A stretch of DNA of 64,000 nucleotides. It comes from Paracoccus aminophilus JCM 7686. GTDB taxonomy: Bacteria > Pseudomonadota > Alphaproteobacteria > Rhodobacterales > Rhodobacteraceae. Position numbers and translations under genes: made by a program. The stretch covers positions 3,475,501-3,539,500 of the forward strand of contig NC_022041.1 in NCBI RefSeq assembly GCF_000444995.1, written 5' to 3'. Each line of letters begins with the position of its first letter. Position 1 is the stretch's first letter. Below, piece by piece: positions 16,367 to 25,122 of the stretch. The notes beneath the pieces are model-generated. The model was not told the origin of the DNA. It made no database searches and saw only the letters and a program-made list of their open reading frames with translations.

Positions 16367-16723
16367 CTAAAGCCCGGTCAGGCCGACGCAGATCACGCCC
16401 GCCGTAATCAAAGCGACGCCCGCCGCATGGCGCGGGGTGACGCGCTCGGCAAAGAACCAAGCACCGGCAAAGACCATCGCGACATAGCTCAAAGCCATCA
16501 GCGGGAAGGCGATCGAGAGAGGCACGCGCTCGAGAACCAGCATCCAGCCGAAGAGCTCGACCGCCCAGAAAACGATGCCAAGCCAGGTCATCGGCATCAG
16601 GATCGCGCGCAACATATCGGGCGCGCGCGAGGCGGAATATTTGAAACAGACCTCGCGCCCGACTTCGGTCAGGATGCAGAAGGCGATCAGCGCCAGCATC
16701 GGCAAGGTCAGATCGCCGCTCAT
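16367..16723 (-). CDS. Small SMR/EamA four-helix transporter subunit (first of a pair)
   Basis: Membrane protein of 118 residues with four helices. The N-terminal helix has an acidic residue in a hydrophobic context (ILTEVGREVCFKYSA), like Glu14 of EmrE/SMR proteins, and LSIAFPLMALSYVAMVF matches the paired protein at 13934-14329. Its ATG overlaps the arginase-like gene stop. Two diverged small subunits in one operon are the usual sign of a heterodimeric SMR transporter or an ArnEF-like flippase. Confidence 0.87.
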   Translation of the reverse strand: MSGDLTLPMLALIAFCILTEVGREVCFKYSASRAPDMLRAILMPMTWLGIVFWAVELFGWMLVLERVPLSIAFPLMALSYVAMVFAGAWFFAERVTPRHAAGVALITAGVICVGLTGL

Positions 16724-17673
16724 GCCATGATCTCCGAGAAAAGGGTCAGCAGCGTGAGATTCACGCTTTCGTTCAAGGCGCGCGCGGCTTCCGGGGCCTC
16801 GCGTCTGCGGGGCTGGTCAATCAGGATCTCGGCCCGCTTGGAGAGACGGCGAAACAGCCCGCCCGCATAATCGGGCCGCGCATAATCGCCGGTCACATCC
16901 GCGCCGATGATGCGATGGCGCGCGCCAAGCGCCCGCAAAAAGCCCGTCAGCTCGTCAAGGCTCATCTGGCCCTGATCCCAATTCGTCACGGCGTCCGCCG
17001 GGCGCAGGACATCCTTGTCGAGCGTGATGTAAATCGCCTCGGTCTCGATCCTGTCGAGCAGGCGGGGCAGAAACGCCTCTGCCCCCTCATCCGCGATATT
17101 GCGCCAATAGAGATGCTTGCCCTGCTGCTCATAGCCCGCGCCCGCGCCGTAGCTTTTGCGCACCCGGCTGGGGGCATGGGCATAGGGGAAAAGTTCGAGC
17201 CGGCCCTCGCGCAGCGGCGCAAGGTTCGCGCCCTTCCATTCGGGCCGGGTGAGATCGTCGCTGCACACACCAAGCGTCACGACCTTCGCCAGCTTCGGAT
17301 GCGTAAGCGCGCGGTTCACCCACGACCCGCAATGCATCCCATTGGTGAAATGCACCCAATCGGGGTGGTTGTCGAAATGCAAAAGCGTGACCGGGCCGGG
17401 CTCGTGATCGAGCGCGAGCTCCAGCAAAAGCGCCGCGACATGGTGGAAGTCACCCGAGCCATAAAAGGTCAGCGGTGGGCGCTCGCCTTCCCAGCGAAAG
17501 CCCGCCGCGAGCCGCGCCTTCAGCGCCTGCAGCTCGCCCGGGCGGCCCCAAAGGCGCAAGAGCCTGCCCAGCTCTTGCGCCTCGACGGTCTCGGCGCCCG
17601 CAGCTTGCGCGCGGGCGAGAAAGTGCGGCTGCCCTGTCAGAGCGTCGTCAAGGTGAAGCAGTTGCAGCCGCAT
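16720..17673 (-). CDS. Arginase/ureohydrolase-fold metalloenzyme
   Basis: Protein of 317 residues with the metal-ligand order of the arginase family: GSGDFHH (72-78, place of GGDH), DNHPD (101-105, the DxHxD motif) and TLDKD (217-221, the SxDxD motif). Normal arginases and agmatinases have DAHxD and SxDxDxxDP, so this is a divergent branch whose substrate may not be a guanidino compound. It begins four bases after the aminotransferase gene and overlaps the first SMR gene. It may hydrolyse an amidino or amide group in the pathway; this is inference. Confidence 0.8.
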   Translation of the reverse strand: MRLQLLHLDDALTGQPHFLARAQAAGAETVEAQELGRLLRLWGRPGELQALKARLAAGFRWEGERPPLTFYGSGDFHHVAALLLELALDHEPGPVTLLHFDNHPDWVHFTNGMHCGSWVNRALTHPKLAKVVTLGVCSDDLTRPEWKGANLAPLREGRLELFPYAHAPSRVRKSYGAGAGYEQQGKHLYWRNIADEGAEAFLPRLLDRIETEAIYITLDKDVLRPADAVTNWDQGQMSLDELTGFLRALGARHRIIGADVTGDYARPDYAGGLFRRLSKRAEILIDQPRRREAPEAARALNESVNLTLLTLFSEIMA

Positions 17674-17677
17674 GGTG

Positions 17678-19111
17678 TCATCGTTTCGCCGCGCGGGTGA
17701 ACAGCTGATCCAGCAGGTTCAGCGCGAGGTCGATTTCTGCGTGCGAAATCAGCAGGTTCGGCGCCAGCGTAATGACGTTCTTGTGGTAGCCGCCGACATC
17801 GAGAACAAGGCCGTATTTCTTGCCGTTGACGACCAGATCGCCCTTCATGCCCTCGTCGCACATCCAGTCGAGCGTCGCTTTGTCGGGCGTGTAGCTGTCC
17901 TCCTTGCAGACCTCGGCCCGCAGCGCGAGACCAAGCCCATCGACCTCGCCGATGATTTTGTGGCGCTTTTGCAGCTCGCGCAGGCCGTCGAGGAAATAGG
18001 CGCCCTTTTCCATGATCGCCGCGCCGAAATCTTCCTCTTCCAGCATTTTGACGGCTTCGAGCGCGACCGCCGTGCCCATCGGGTTGCTGGCGAAGGTCGA
18101 ATGGGTCGAGCCCGGCGGGAAGATCTCGGGGTTGATCATGTCTTCGCGCGCCCAGATCCCCGACAGCGGGTTGAGCCCGTTGGTGATCGCCTTGCCGAAG
18201 ACCAGCACGTCCGGGTTGACGCCGAAATGCTCGATCGACCACATCTTGCCGGTGCGGTAGACGCCCATCTGGATCTCGTCGACGACCAGCAGGATGCCGT
18301 GTTGGTCGAGCACTTTCTTCAGCTCGGTGAAGAAGTTCATCGGCGGGATGACATAGCCGCCGGTGCCTTGGATCGGCTCGACATAGAAAGCCGCATATTC
18401 GGATTTTCCGGCTTTCGGATCCCAGACGCCGTTATATTCGCTTTCGAACAGGCGGGCGAATTTCTGGACGCAGTAATGGCCGTATTCTTCCTTGTCCATG
18501 CCTTTGGGGCCACGGAAATGATACGGGAATTCAATGAATTGCGCGCGATCCGAGAAATGGCCGAAGCGGCGGCGGTAGCGATAGGACGAGGTGATCGCCG
18601 AGGCGCCAAGCGTGCGGCCGTGATAGCCGCCCTCGAAGGCGAACATCAGGCTTTTGCCGCCGGTGAAGTTGCGCACGAGCTTGAGCGAATCCTCGACCGC
18701 CTGCGCGCCGCCGACGTTGAAATGGACGCGGCCCTTGGTGCCGAATTTGCGCTCGGCATCTTGCGCCAGACGGGTCGCCAGCTCGACCTTCTCGCGGTGG
18801 AGATATTGCGAGGCGACTTGCGGCAGCGTGTCGAGCTGACGGTGTGCGGCAGCGTTCAGGCGGGGGTTGCGATAGCCGAAATTGACCGCCGAATACCACA
18901 TCTGCAGATCGAGGAACGGCGTTTCAGCCGCGTCGAACATGAACGAGCCCTCACAGCCCGCGAAGAAGGGCGGGATCGTCGCGTAATGGACGGTATCGCC
19001 ATAGGAGCAATAAAGCGCCTCCAACCGGCGCAGATCGTCCTCGGTCGCGGTCTCGAAGTTGATCGGGGCCGGTGACGAATCCAGTGTTGGAGCCTTGGTC
19101 ATCTCGTTCAT
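17678..19111 (-). CDS. Class III pyridoxal-phosphate aminotransferase
   Basis: PLP enzyme of 477 residues of the ornithine/GABA/diaminobutyrate aminotransferase fold. NVGGAQAVEDSLKL (132-145) binds cofactor phosphate, EGGYHGRTLG (160-169) is the class III motif, VVDEIQMG (276-283) has the PLP-binding Asp, and Lys307 in FGKAIT is the Schiff-base residue. All key residues are present. The N-terminal about 40 residues are an extra segment. A weak ribosome-binding site precedes the ATG at 19111; ATG 19102 is an alternative. It follows the HAD phosphatase by 94 bp. It should make a primary amine from an aldehyde or keto intermediate in the operon's pathway. Confidence 0.9.
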   Translation of the reverse strand: MNEMTKAPTLDSSPAPINFETATEDDLRRLEALYCSYGDTVHYATIPPFFAGCEGSFMFDAAETPFLDLQMWYSAVNFGYRNPRLNAAAHRQLDTLPQVASQYLHREKVELATRLAQDAERKFGTKGRVHFNVGGAQAVEDSLKLVRNFTGGKSLMFAFEGGYHGRTLGASAITSSYRYRRRFGHFSDRAQFIEFPYHFRGPKGMDKEEYGHYCVQKFARLFESEYNGVWDPKAGKSEYAAFYVEPIQGTGGYVIPPMNFFTELKKVLDQHGILLVVDEIQMGVYRTGKMWSIEHFGVNPDVLVFGKAITNGLNPLSGIWAREDMINPEIFPPGSTHSTFASNPMGTAVALEAVKMLEEEDFGAAIMEKGAYFLDGLRELQKRHKIIGEVDGLGLALRAEVCKEDSYTPDKATLDWMCDEGMKGDLVVNGKKYGLVLDVGGYHKNVITLAPNLLISHAEIDLALNLLDQLFTRAAKR

Positions 19112-19205
19112 CTGATGTCTTTCGTGTTCGGGGTCCGCACAGCGCGGAGCAATCCCCAGAGTTCAGCCGCACGGACGGGCGCGGCAGGAGAGGTGGCGCC
19201 GCCGG

Positions 19206-19883
19206 TCAGGCGGCTTCGGTGTCGGGTTGAAGCGGCTGCGCCAGTCCGGGCAAAGCGGTGCGCAAATGGGCCGTGATTTCGGCAAAGCGGTCATAGCGGA
19301 TGAAGGCCGTGCCAGCGTCTGCGCAGAAATCGGCAAGCTTTCCCTTGGCATAGACCAATTCCGGCTTGTCCGAGACGCAGAAATCCGACCGCCCGTCGCC
19401 CACGAAAATGCGCAGACCGCGCGGCGCGATGACCGCGCATTTGCAGACGCCAGAGGCCGCCGTGCAATCCTTGCGCGCATGGGGCGAGACCAGCTCGAAC
19501 CGGGTGGTCCCGCCCTGCTCGTGGATGCTCAGGCGGTTGGCGATGACCGGGAATTTGTCGAGCCCATGCCGCGCGAGGATGCGGCGGATGAAGTAATCGA
19601 CCCCATCGCTGACGATGGTCAGCGGCAGACCCTTGGCGTGACAGAAAGCCGCGAAATCGGCAAAGCCCGGATCAATCGCGATCCCGTCAAGCACCGCGTC
19701 AAGTTCCGCCCGCGAGGCCCGGATCAGCGCGACCTGGCGGCGCATACATTCGCCGGAATCGATCGCGCCCTCTAGCCACAGCGTCTCGACCTCTTCCCAA
19801 GCCGGATCGGCAAGGCGGCTCAGGACGTGGTCGGTCCCGTCCACGACGGAAATCGTCCCGTCGAAATCGCAATATACCTGCAT
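19206..19883 (-). CDS. HAD-IB phosphatase (MtnX-like)
   Basis: Small-molecule phosphatase of the HAD superfamily, 225 residues. Motif I is DFDGT (6-10, nucleophile Asp6), the middle has TIVSDGVDYFIRRIL, and motif IV is GDGRSD. This order is that of MtnX and phosphoserine-phosphatase relatives. A CKC motif near the centre is unusual. GGCAGG precedes the ATG. No other methionine-salvage gene is near, so its substrate here is probably a phosphorylated intermediate of the operon's own pathway. It is the first gene after the tandem 11-bp repeats. Confidence 0.87.
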   Translation of the reverse strand: MQVYCDFDGTISVVDGTDHVLSRLADPAWEEVETLWLEGAIDSGECMRRQVALIRASRAELDAVLDGIAIDPGFADFAAFCHAKGLPLTIVSDGVDYFIRRILARHGLDKFPVIANRLSIHEQGGTTRFELVSPHARKDCTAASGVCKCAVIAPRGLRIFVGDGRSDFCVSDKPELVYAKGKLADFCADAGTAFIRYDRFAEITAHLRTALPGLAQPLQPDTEAA

Positions 19884-19919
19884 TGACCTGCCTTTTATCT
19901 CGTTGCCCGCTCTCTATCG

Positions 19920-19963
19920 GGTCAGGCTGAGATGAAGGTGAGGCGGAACTGAGGCGAAACTGA
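19920..19963 (-). promoter_or_regulatory. Four tandem 11-bp direct repeats upstream of the unknown operon
   Basis: On the plus strand the units are GGTCAGGCTGA, GATGAAGGTGA, GGCGGAACTGA and GGCGAAACTGA (19920-19930, 19931-19941, 19942-19952, 19953-19963). Each is 11 bp, ends in TGA and directly abuts the next. Tandem 11-bp repeats are what OmpR/PhoB/QseB-type regulators bind. They lie 37 bp upstream of the HAD phosphatase start, with a weak -10-like GATAGA at 19913-19918 on the minus strand just after them. This is a candidate site for the response regulator at 21417-22073. Confidence 0.6.
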
Positions 19964-19976
19964 ATTGACGGGGATG

Positions 19977-21371
19977 TTACCGGATGTGCGCGCGCGGCAG
20001 CAGCACATCGGCCCGCAACCCCTGCCCCGAGGTCGGCGTATGCAGCGAAATCCGCGCGGAAATCCGCAAGGCGATATCGGCGACGATCGAAAGCCCCAGC
20101 CCCGCGCCCTCTTGCTTGGGCGCCCCGACGCGGTGGAAGCGCTGAAAGACGACATGGCGATCCTTGGGCGCGATACCGGGGCCGGAATCGGTGATCGCGA
20201 GGCACCAACGGCTTTCGCCCGCCTCGGTGATCTCGACCGCGATCCGGCCGTCGTCCGGGGTATATTTCACCGCATTCTCGACCAGATTTTCGATCAGCAG
20301 CCGCAGCAGCGGCTCGTCGGCGCGCACCATGGCGGTGTCGGGACCGTCCAGCGTCACCTCTTGGCGCTTCTGGCTGATGCGCGGCCCCAGATCGGCCAGC
20401 ACCGAAGCGGTCAGATCATGGAGCGCGACCTCGCGCATTTCGACCGGCTGGTGGAGAATGCGACCGGCGCGCAACAGCTGCTCGATCAGGCGCAGCGCCT
20501 TGTCATTGCTGCGCACCAGATTGGCGATGATCTCGTCGCGCTCTTCCTCGGTTTCGGCCTGTTGCAGCATCTGAAGCAGCAGCTTCAGCCCGGCATGGGG
20601 CGTGCGCAACTGATGCGCGGCATTGTCGGCAAAGCGACGTTCCGCCGTCAGCGAGCGCGCCAGCTTGCCCAGAAGCTGGTTCACCGAGCGGCCAAGCGGC
20701 ACCAGATCGCGCGGCAGAGCATCGGTGCGCACCAGCGACAGATCATCGGGCGAGCGGCTGCGGATCTGCTCGACCAGCCCGCGGATCGGCTTGAGCCCGC
20801 CATGCAGCCCCAGCCAGATCGAGGCCCCGATCAGCGGCACCAGCACCCCAAGCGGCAGCACCAGATTGAGCAGGATATTCGCGACCAGAGTTTCGCGCAA
20901 AGCGACCTTTTCGCCGACCTCGACCGTGATGCCACGCGGCGGCACCGGCAATGTATAGACCCGCCAGAGCTCGCCATCGTATAGCACATCGCTCAAGCCC
21001 GGGGCCGAGATCGGCTGATCGGTCTCGAAAGCCGTGCTGGAATAAATCGCCAGCCGCTCGCCCTTCCAGATGCGGAACATATGGGCATCGGCGTAATCAT
21101 CGACGTCGTCATTCAGCGCAAGCTGGTTGCTCATGGCGAAATCGAGATCGCGGAAGGCGACCGGCCGGTTGAACTCGGGATGATCCAGACGCTTCTGCAA
21201 CAGGTTCCACAGCACATTGGCGTCGTTGATCAGCTGCGCGTCATAGACGTGGTCGATCTCGCGCTTGGCGCTGGAAAAGGCAAAGCCCGCGATCACGACA
21301 AGCGTCAGCAGGATGGTCGGAACCACCCGCGCCGAGAGCTGCGTGGTCAATCGGCGGCGGCTCAGGGCCAA
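19977..21371 (-). CDS. Sensor histidine kinase (TctE/QseC-like)
   Basis: Membrane sensor kinase of 464 residues. A helix at about 14-34, a periplasmic sensor domain (35-165) and a second helix (166-188) lead to a HAMP region, then the dimerisation domain with His253 in AAHQLRTP and an ATPase domain with NLVENAVKYT, DSGPGIA and GAGLGLSIV. The periplasmic part resembles the 2CSK_N domain of TctE/QseC proteins. It follows its response regulator by 45 bp and precedes the seven-gene operon by about 93 bp, all on one strand. The signal is unknown; TctE relatives sense tricarboxylates, QseC/PmrB relatives other envelope cues. Confidence 0.93.
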   Translation of the reverse strand: MALSRRRLTTQLSARVVPTILLTLVVIAGFAFSSAKREIDHVYDAQLINDANVLWNLLQKRLDHPEFNRPVAFRDLDFAMSNQLALNDDVDDYADAHMFRIWKGERLAIYSSTAFETDQPISAPGLSDVLYDGELWRVYTLPVPPRGITVEVGEKVALRETLVANILLNLVLPLGVLVPLIGASIWLGLHGGLKPIRGLVEQIRSRSPDDLSLVRTDALPRDLVPLGRSVNQLLGKLARSLTAERRFADNAAHQLRTPHAGLKLLLQMLQQAETEEERDEIIANLVRSNDKALRLIEQLLRAGRILHQPVEMREVALHDLTASVLADLGPRISQKRQEVTLDGPDTAMVRADEPLLRLLIENLVENAVKYTPDDGRIAVEITEAGESRWCLAITDSGPGIAPKDRHVVFQRFHRVGAPKQEGAGLGLSIVADIALRISARISLHTPTSGQGLRADVLLPRAHIR

Positions 21372-21416
21372 GAGGGCACCTCGGCGCGGCGCGCGCGGGT
21401 CATGGCGCGACCCTCC

Positions 21417-22073
21417 TCATTGCGCGATCATATAGCCGACGCCGCGCATCGAGGTGATGAACTCGGCCCCGAGCTTCTTGCGCAGGTTATAGACAATGAC
21501 CTCGGTCGTGTTGCTTTCCGCCCCGCCTTCGGCGCTGTAGAGCGCATATTCGATATCGCGCTTGGTGACATATTTGCCCTCGCGTTCGGCCAGAAGCTTC
21601 AGCACCTGAAACTCCTTGGCGGTCATCGGGATCTGCCCCGAGGGGCCGCGCACCACCATCGCCGCCGGGTCGATCTCGATGCCACGGCATTTGATGACGC
21701 TATCGACCCGGCCATTGCGACGCCGCGACAAGGCGCGCAGTCGCGCCAGCAGCTCGTCAAGATCGAAGGGCTTCACGAGGTAATCATCCGCCCCGAGATC
21801 GAGCCCCTCGACCCGTTGCTGGGGCGCGTCGCGCGCGGTCAGGATCAGGATCGGCACGGCATTGCCGCGCGCACGCTGCGCCCGCAGGATCTCGAGCCCG
21901 CTGACGCCGGGCAGGTTTACGTCAAGCACGACGATGTCATAGGTCAGCGTCGCCAGCGCAGCGAGCGCGGCCTCGCCGTCCTGCATCCAGTCGACGCCGT
22001 AAGCGTGTTTCTCAAGGGCTCTGGCCAGCGAAAGACCGAGAATATGGTCATCTTCGACCAAGAGCAGGCGCAT
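21417..22073 (-). CDS. OmpR-family response regulator (TctD/QseB/PmrA subfamily)
   Basis: DNA-binding response regulator of 218 residues. The receiver domain has the acidic pair in LLLVEDDH, phospho-acceptor Asp51 (VVLDVNLPG) and Lys in YLVKPFD; the C-terminal winged helix ends MTAKEFQVLKLL...NTTEVIVYNLRKKLG...GVGYMIA. I placed the start at 22073, where the receiver begins with GGAAG upstream; a longer open frame to 22652 contains Arg-rich, non-homologous sequence. Its kinase follows. Proteins of this subfamily bind tandem 11-bp repeats, which are present at 19920-19963. Confidence 0.94.
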   Translation of the reverse strand: MRLLLVEDDHILGLSLARALEKHAYGVDWMQDGEAALAALATLTYDIVVLDVNLPGVSGLEILRAQRARGNAVPILILTARDAPQQRVEGLDLGADDYLVKPFDLDELLARLRALSRRRNGRVDSVIKCRGIEIDPAAMVVRGPSGQIPMTAKEFQVLKLLAEREGKYVTKRDIEYALYSAEGGAESNTTEVIVYNLRKKLGAEFITSMRGVGYMIAQ

Positions 22074-22225
22074 CTTCCAACCTCTGACATTCCAGCGGAC
22101 TTTGCCGGGTCTGCCCCGGTTTTTCAACCTCTGCCCGGCGGGGGCCGGATCACGGCTTGTTGTCGCGCGCCTGCCGCCGTCACGGGCAAACCGCTGACTT
22201 GATTTCCACACGCAGAGCGGGAAAC

Positions 22226-24403
22226 ATGGCGCATTATCCTTTTTGCGGTATCCCTTTGTCCAAAGCCGATTTCCTGACATCGGAGCCTGCTGCGGCGGGC
22301 ACGGCTCGGAAGACGCCGCAGCGGTCGCAAGCGGCCTTGATGGGCTTTCTTCTCGGCATTGATACGCTTGGCGAGGCCGTCGCGCTGGCCTCGCTGTGCT
22401 TTGCCGGTGCGCTGATCGGCGGGCTGACGCTTGGTGCGACGCTGATCCTGCTGTCATGCAGCCTCGCCGCGCTAATCGCGGCACGTTACAGCGGCTTTCC
22501 CAATGCGATCTCGACCGCGCAGGATGCCGGGATCGCGCCCTTGGCCTTGGCAATGGCCGCAGCCGCCGCTGCGACGACGGGCGAGACCGCGGCCCAGATC
22601 GCCGCCGCGCTGGCGGTGCTTGGGCTCTCGACGCTTGGCACCGGCGCGGCACTTTGGGCGCTCGGCCGCTTCCGGCTCGGGCGCTTCGCCCGGATGCTGC
22701 CCTATCCGGTGGCGAGCGGCTTTCTCGCGGCCTGTGGCTTTTTGCTGGTCACCTCGGCTTTCGAGATGGTCTGGGACGGTCGCCTCGATCTGCCCCTGCT
22801 CGCCGTGCTTCTTCCGGCGCTGATACTGGCCCTCGTGCTGCTGGTCGTGGTCGAGCGTCTCGCCAACGCTTTCGCCTTCATCCTGACGCTCATGGTCGCG
22901 ATTGCCGCCTATTGGACCCTGCATCGCGCGCTGGGGCTTGACCTTGATCGCGCGGGCGAGCTGGGCCTGATCCCGCATCTTTCCGCGTCGTCAGAGACCG
23001 ACCCTCCCGGTCTGGCCGATTTTCTGGCGCTCGATCCCGGGGTCCTGTGGGTCGCGCTGCCGGGCGTGATCACCGTTGTGCTGATCAATGTGATTTCGGC
23101 CATCCTGAATGTCGCCGGGGTCGAGCTCGACACCCAGCGCGACACCGATCTCGACCGCGAGCTGCGCATGAACGGGCTCACCAATCTCGCGGTCGGAAGC
23201 TTCGGCGGCATGGTCAGCTATGTCGACAGCGCCACCACCGCCATGGTCGAGAAAATGGGCCTGCACAGCCGGTTCGTCGGTCTTGGCTATGCGGTGGCGA
23301 CACTGCTGGGCAGCCTCTTCGTGGCGCAGCTCGTGCCGCTGATCCCGAGCTTCGTCAGCCTCGGGATGCTCTTCTTCATCGGCCTTGGGCTGATGCGGGA
23401 TTGGGTCTGGGCGCTGCGCCGCCAGATCGCCTTTCGCGAATGGCTGGTCATTCTGGGCATCGTCATCATGGCGGCGCTCTTTGGTCTGCTGACCGCCATC
23501 GTCGTCGGGCTTGGCCTGTCGCTGGCGGGCTTTGCGCTGGAATATGCGCGCAGCCCGGTCATTCGCGCGCGGTGGAGCGCGCGGACGCGGCGCTCCTCCT
23601 ATGACCGCGCGCCGGCGCTCGACGCGCTTTTGGCCCAATCGGGCGATGCGGTGCAGGGGCTCAGCCTTCAGGGCTATCTCTTCTTCGGCTCGATCGACGC
23701 GCTCAGCCTTGAGGCGCGCAATCTCGACTGGCCCGAGGGCATGCCGCGCCAGCTGATCCTCGATTTCACCAGCGTGACCGGGATCGACGGCGCCGCCTGC
23801 GCCGCGCTCGACAAGCTCTTCCGCGAGCTGAGCGCGGCGGGCACGCAATGCACGGTCACCGCGCTTCACCCCGAGGTCCGGCATCGGCTGCTCGTCTGGA
23901 ATCCGGATTTCGCCTGCGCCGCGCAATTGCAGCTCGCGACCTCGGTCGATGCCGCACTCGAAGCGGCCGAGACGCGGCTCCTACAGGCGCGCGCGGCGCA
24001 GGCGTCCGATGAGACCCTGCCGCTCGCTGAGATGACCCAGCATTTCGCGCCGCGCGCACTGGCCAAGGGCGAGGTGCTGATCCAGCCGGGCAGCGCGGGC
24101 AGCGATATCTATCTGCTGAAGGACGGGCGTCTCGGTGTCTATCTTGAAACCCAGCAGGGCCTGTCGCGGATGCGCAGTCTCGGCCCCGGCGCGCTGGTCG
24201 GAGAGCTGGCCGTTTATACCGGCGCACCACGTTCGGCCTTGGTCCGCGCCGATGAGGACAGCACCGTGCTGGTCCTGACCGCCGCGCGCATTGCCGAGTT
24301 GGAAACCGAGGCCCCGGCCACCGCGATCCTCTTGCACCGCGGTCTTGCCAAGGCGATCGCCGACAAGCTCTTGCGCAGCAATGCCCTGATCCGCAGCCTT
24401 TGA
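22226..24403 (+). CDS. SulP-family anion transporter with STAS and cyclic-nucleotide-binding domains
   Basis: Membrane transporter of 725 residues. The SLC26/SulP membrane domain (about 35-450) has YSGFPNAIST early and the conserved NGLTNLAVGSFGGMVSYVDSA-type region (about 315-335). A STAS domain follows (about 475-590, LILDFTSVTGIDGAA), then a cNMP-binding-like domain (about 605-720, GSDIYLLKDGRLGVYLE and GELAVYTGAPRSALVRA, where the Arg is the usual phosphate contact). The start at 22226 is chosen at the first hydrophilic ATG; upstream sequence is shared with the divergent regulator's promoter. Anion substrate (sulfate, bicarbonate or other) is not deducible. The cNMP domain suggests gating or targeting by cyclic nucleotides. 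Confidence 0.88.
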   Translation: MAHYPFCGIPLSKADFLTSEPAAAGTARKTPQRSQAALMGFLLGIDTLGEAVALASLCFAGALIGGLTLGATLILLSCSLAALIAARYSGFPNAISTAQDAGIAPLALAMAAAAAATTGETAAQIAAALAVLGLSTLGTGAALWALGRFRLGRFARMLPYPVASGFLAACGFLLVTSAFEMVWDGRLDLPLLAVLLPALILALVLLVVVERLANAFAFILTLMVAIAAYWTLHRALGLDLDRAGELGLIPHLSASSETDPPGLADFLALDPGVLWVALPGVITVVLINVISAILNVAGVELDTQRDTDLDRELRMNGLTNLAVGSFGGMVSYVDSATTAMVEKMGLHSRFVGLGYAVATLLGSLFVAQLVPLIPSFVSLGMLFFIGLGLMRDWVWALRRQIAFREWLVILGIVIMAALFGLLTAIVVGLGLSLAGFALEYARSPVIRARWSARTRRSSYDRAPALDALLAQSGDAVQGLSLQGYLFFGSIDALSLEARNLDWPEGMPRQLILDFTSVTGIDGAACAALDKLFRELSAAGTQCTVTALHPEVRHRLLVWNPDFACAAQLQLATSVDAALEAAETRLLQARAAQASDETLPLAEMTQHFAPRALAKGEVLIQPGSAGSDIYLLKDGRLGVYLETQQGLSRMRSLGPGALVGELAVYTGAPRSALVRADEDSTVLVLTAARIAELETEAPATAILLHRGLAKAIADKLLRSNALIRSL

Positions 24404-24762
24404 CCCGCGCGAACGGTCTTCCTCTGGCCGCAGATCGGTCGTCCGGTCCAGTTTGGGTGGGGGAGTAAACGAAGGATGGATAAAAGCTCTTAGACCAGAA
24501 TTCGGGGTATGAGGATGCGCAGGCGCAATCCGAACGCGATGGCTGATCAAGCTTTATGCGCCCGAAAACGAAGTCCGCATTCTAGTGGCTCGCGCCCTGT
24601 CCGAAGAGGGATTTTGGCGGCGGGTTTGGCGTCAGCGAATATAGGGAGACGAGCAAACCATATAGATCTGCGACGGAGCCCGGCATTGAAGTAATTGTCG
24701 CTGTCGCCGATTTGCAATCAAGCAGAGCCTCGCTCGCCTCCTGATCGCCTCGCTCTTTCGCG
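24404..24762. other. 359-bp stretch without a gene
   Basis: Lies between the SulP gene and the TniQ-like fragment. It is visibly richer in A+T than its surroundings and has no open frame with family sequence or codon bias. Together with the fragment downstream and the tRNA gene it looks like eroded foreign DNA. Confidence 0.5.
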
Positions 24763-25122
24763 ATGCGATCGGAAACCATCCCATCCGGTGAGCTTGCTTC
24801 CAGCTATGCGATAAAGGTTGGGATCAAGACCAGGCAATGGTTCCTGAGGCTTTTCGAGGCGGGGCATGTCTCGGCCCGCTGGGTTCCGCATCCGATCACC
24901 GGTGCAGACATTCTTTATCTCACCGATGAGGACATTGCGGCCTTCCATCGCCGCTTCATGACGCCGGTGACGATGCAGGCCGAGATCGGGGTGAGTTGGC
25001 GAGCCTGCGTGGCCAGGTTGAACGCTGCGAAGATCTCGCCGTTCTCGCCTGACGTGCAGGACTTCAGTGCGCTCTATGAACGCCAGCAGGTTGAAGCGGT
25101 CTTGCGCTCGGATCATCCGTGA
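24763..25122 (+). pseudogene. Probable C-terminal fragment of a TniQ-like or helix-turn-helix mobile-element protein
   Basis: An open frame of 119 residues. The pattern LFEAGHVSARWVPHPITG, then LTDEDIAAFHRRFMTP, then SPDVQDFSALYERQQVE recalls the C-terminal part of TniQ-type proteins in Rhodobacterales, which are normally several hundred residues long. No good ribosome-binding site precedes it, and codon use is less GC-biased than its neighbours. It could be a complete small DNA-binding protein instead. The family memory is moderate; the truncation is inferred from length. Confidence 0.45.

Noticed and set aside
19920..19963. Tandem repeats as a CRISPR or minisatellite
   Set aside because: Units are 11 bp, directly adjacent and few, with no spacers; placement before an operon fits an operator better.
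22074..22652. N-terminal extension of the response regulator frame
   Set aside because: Arg/Ser-rich translation without similarity; the receiver domain starts at 22073 with its own ribosome-binding site.
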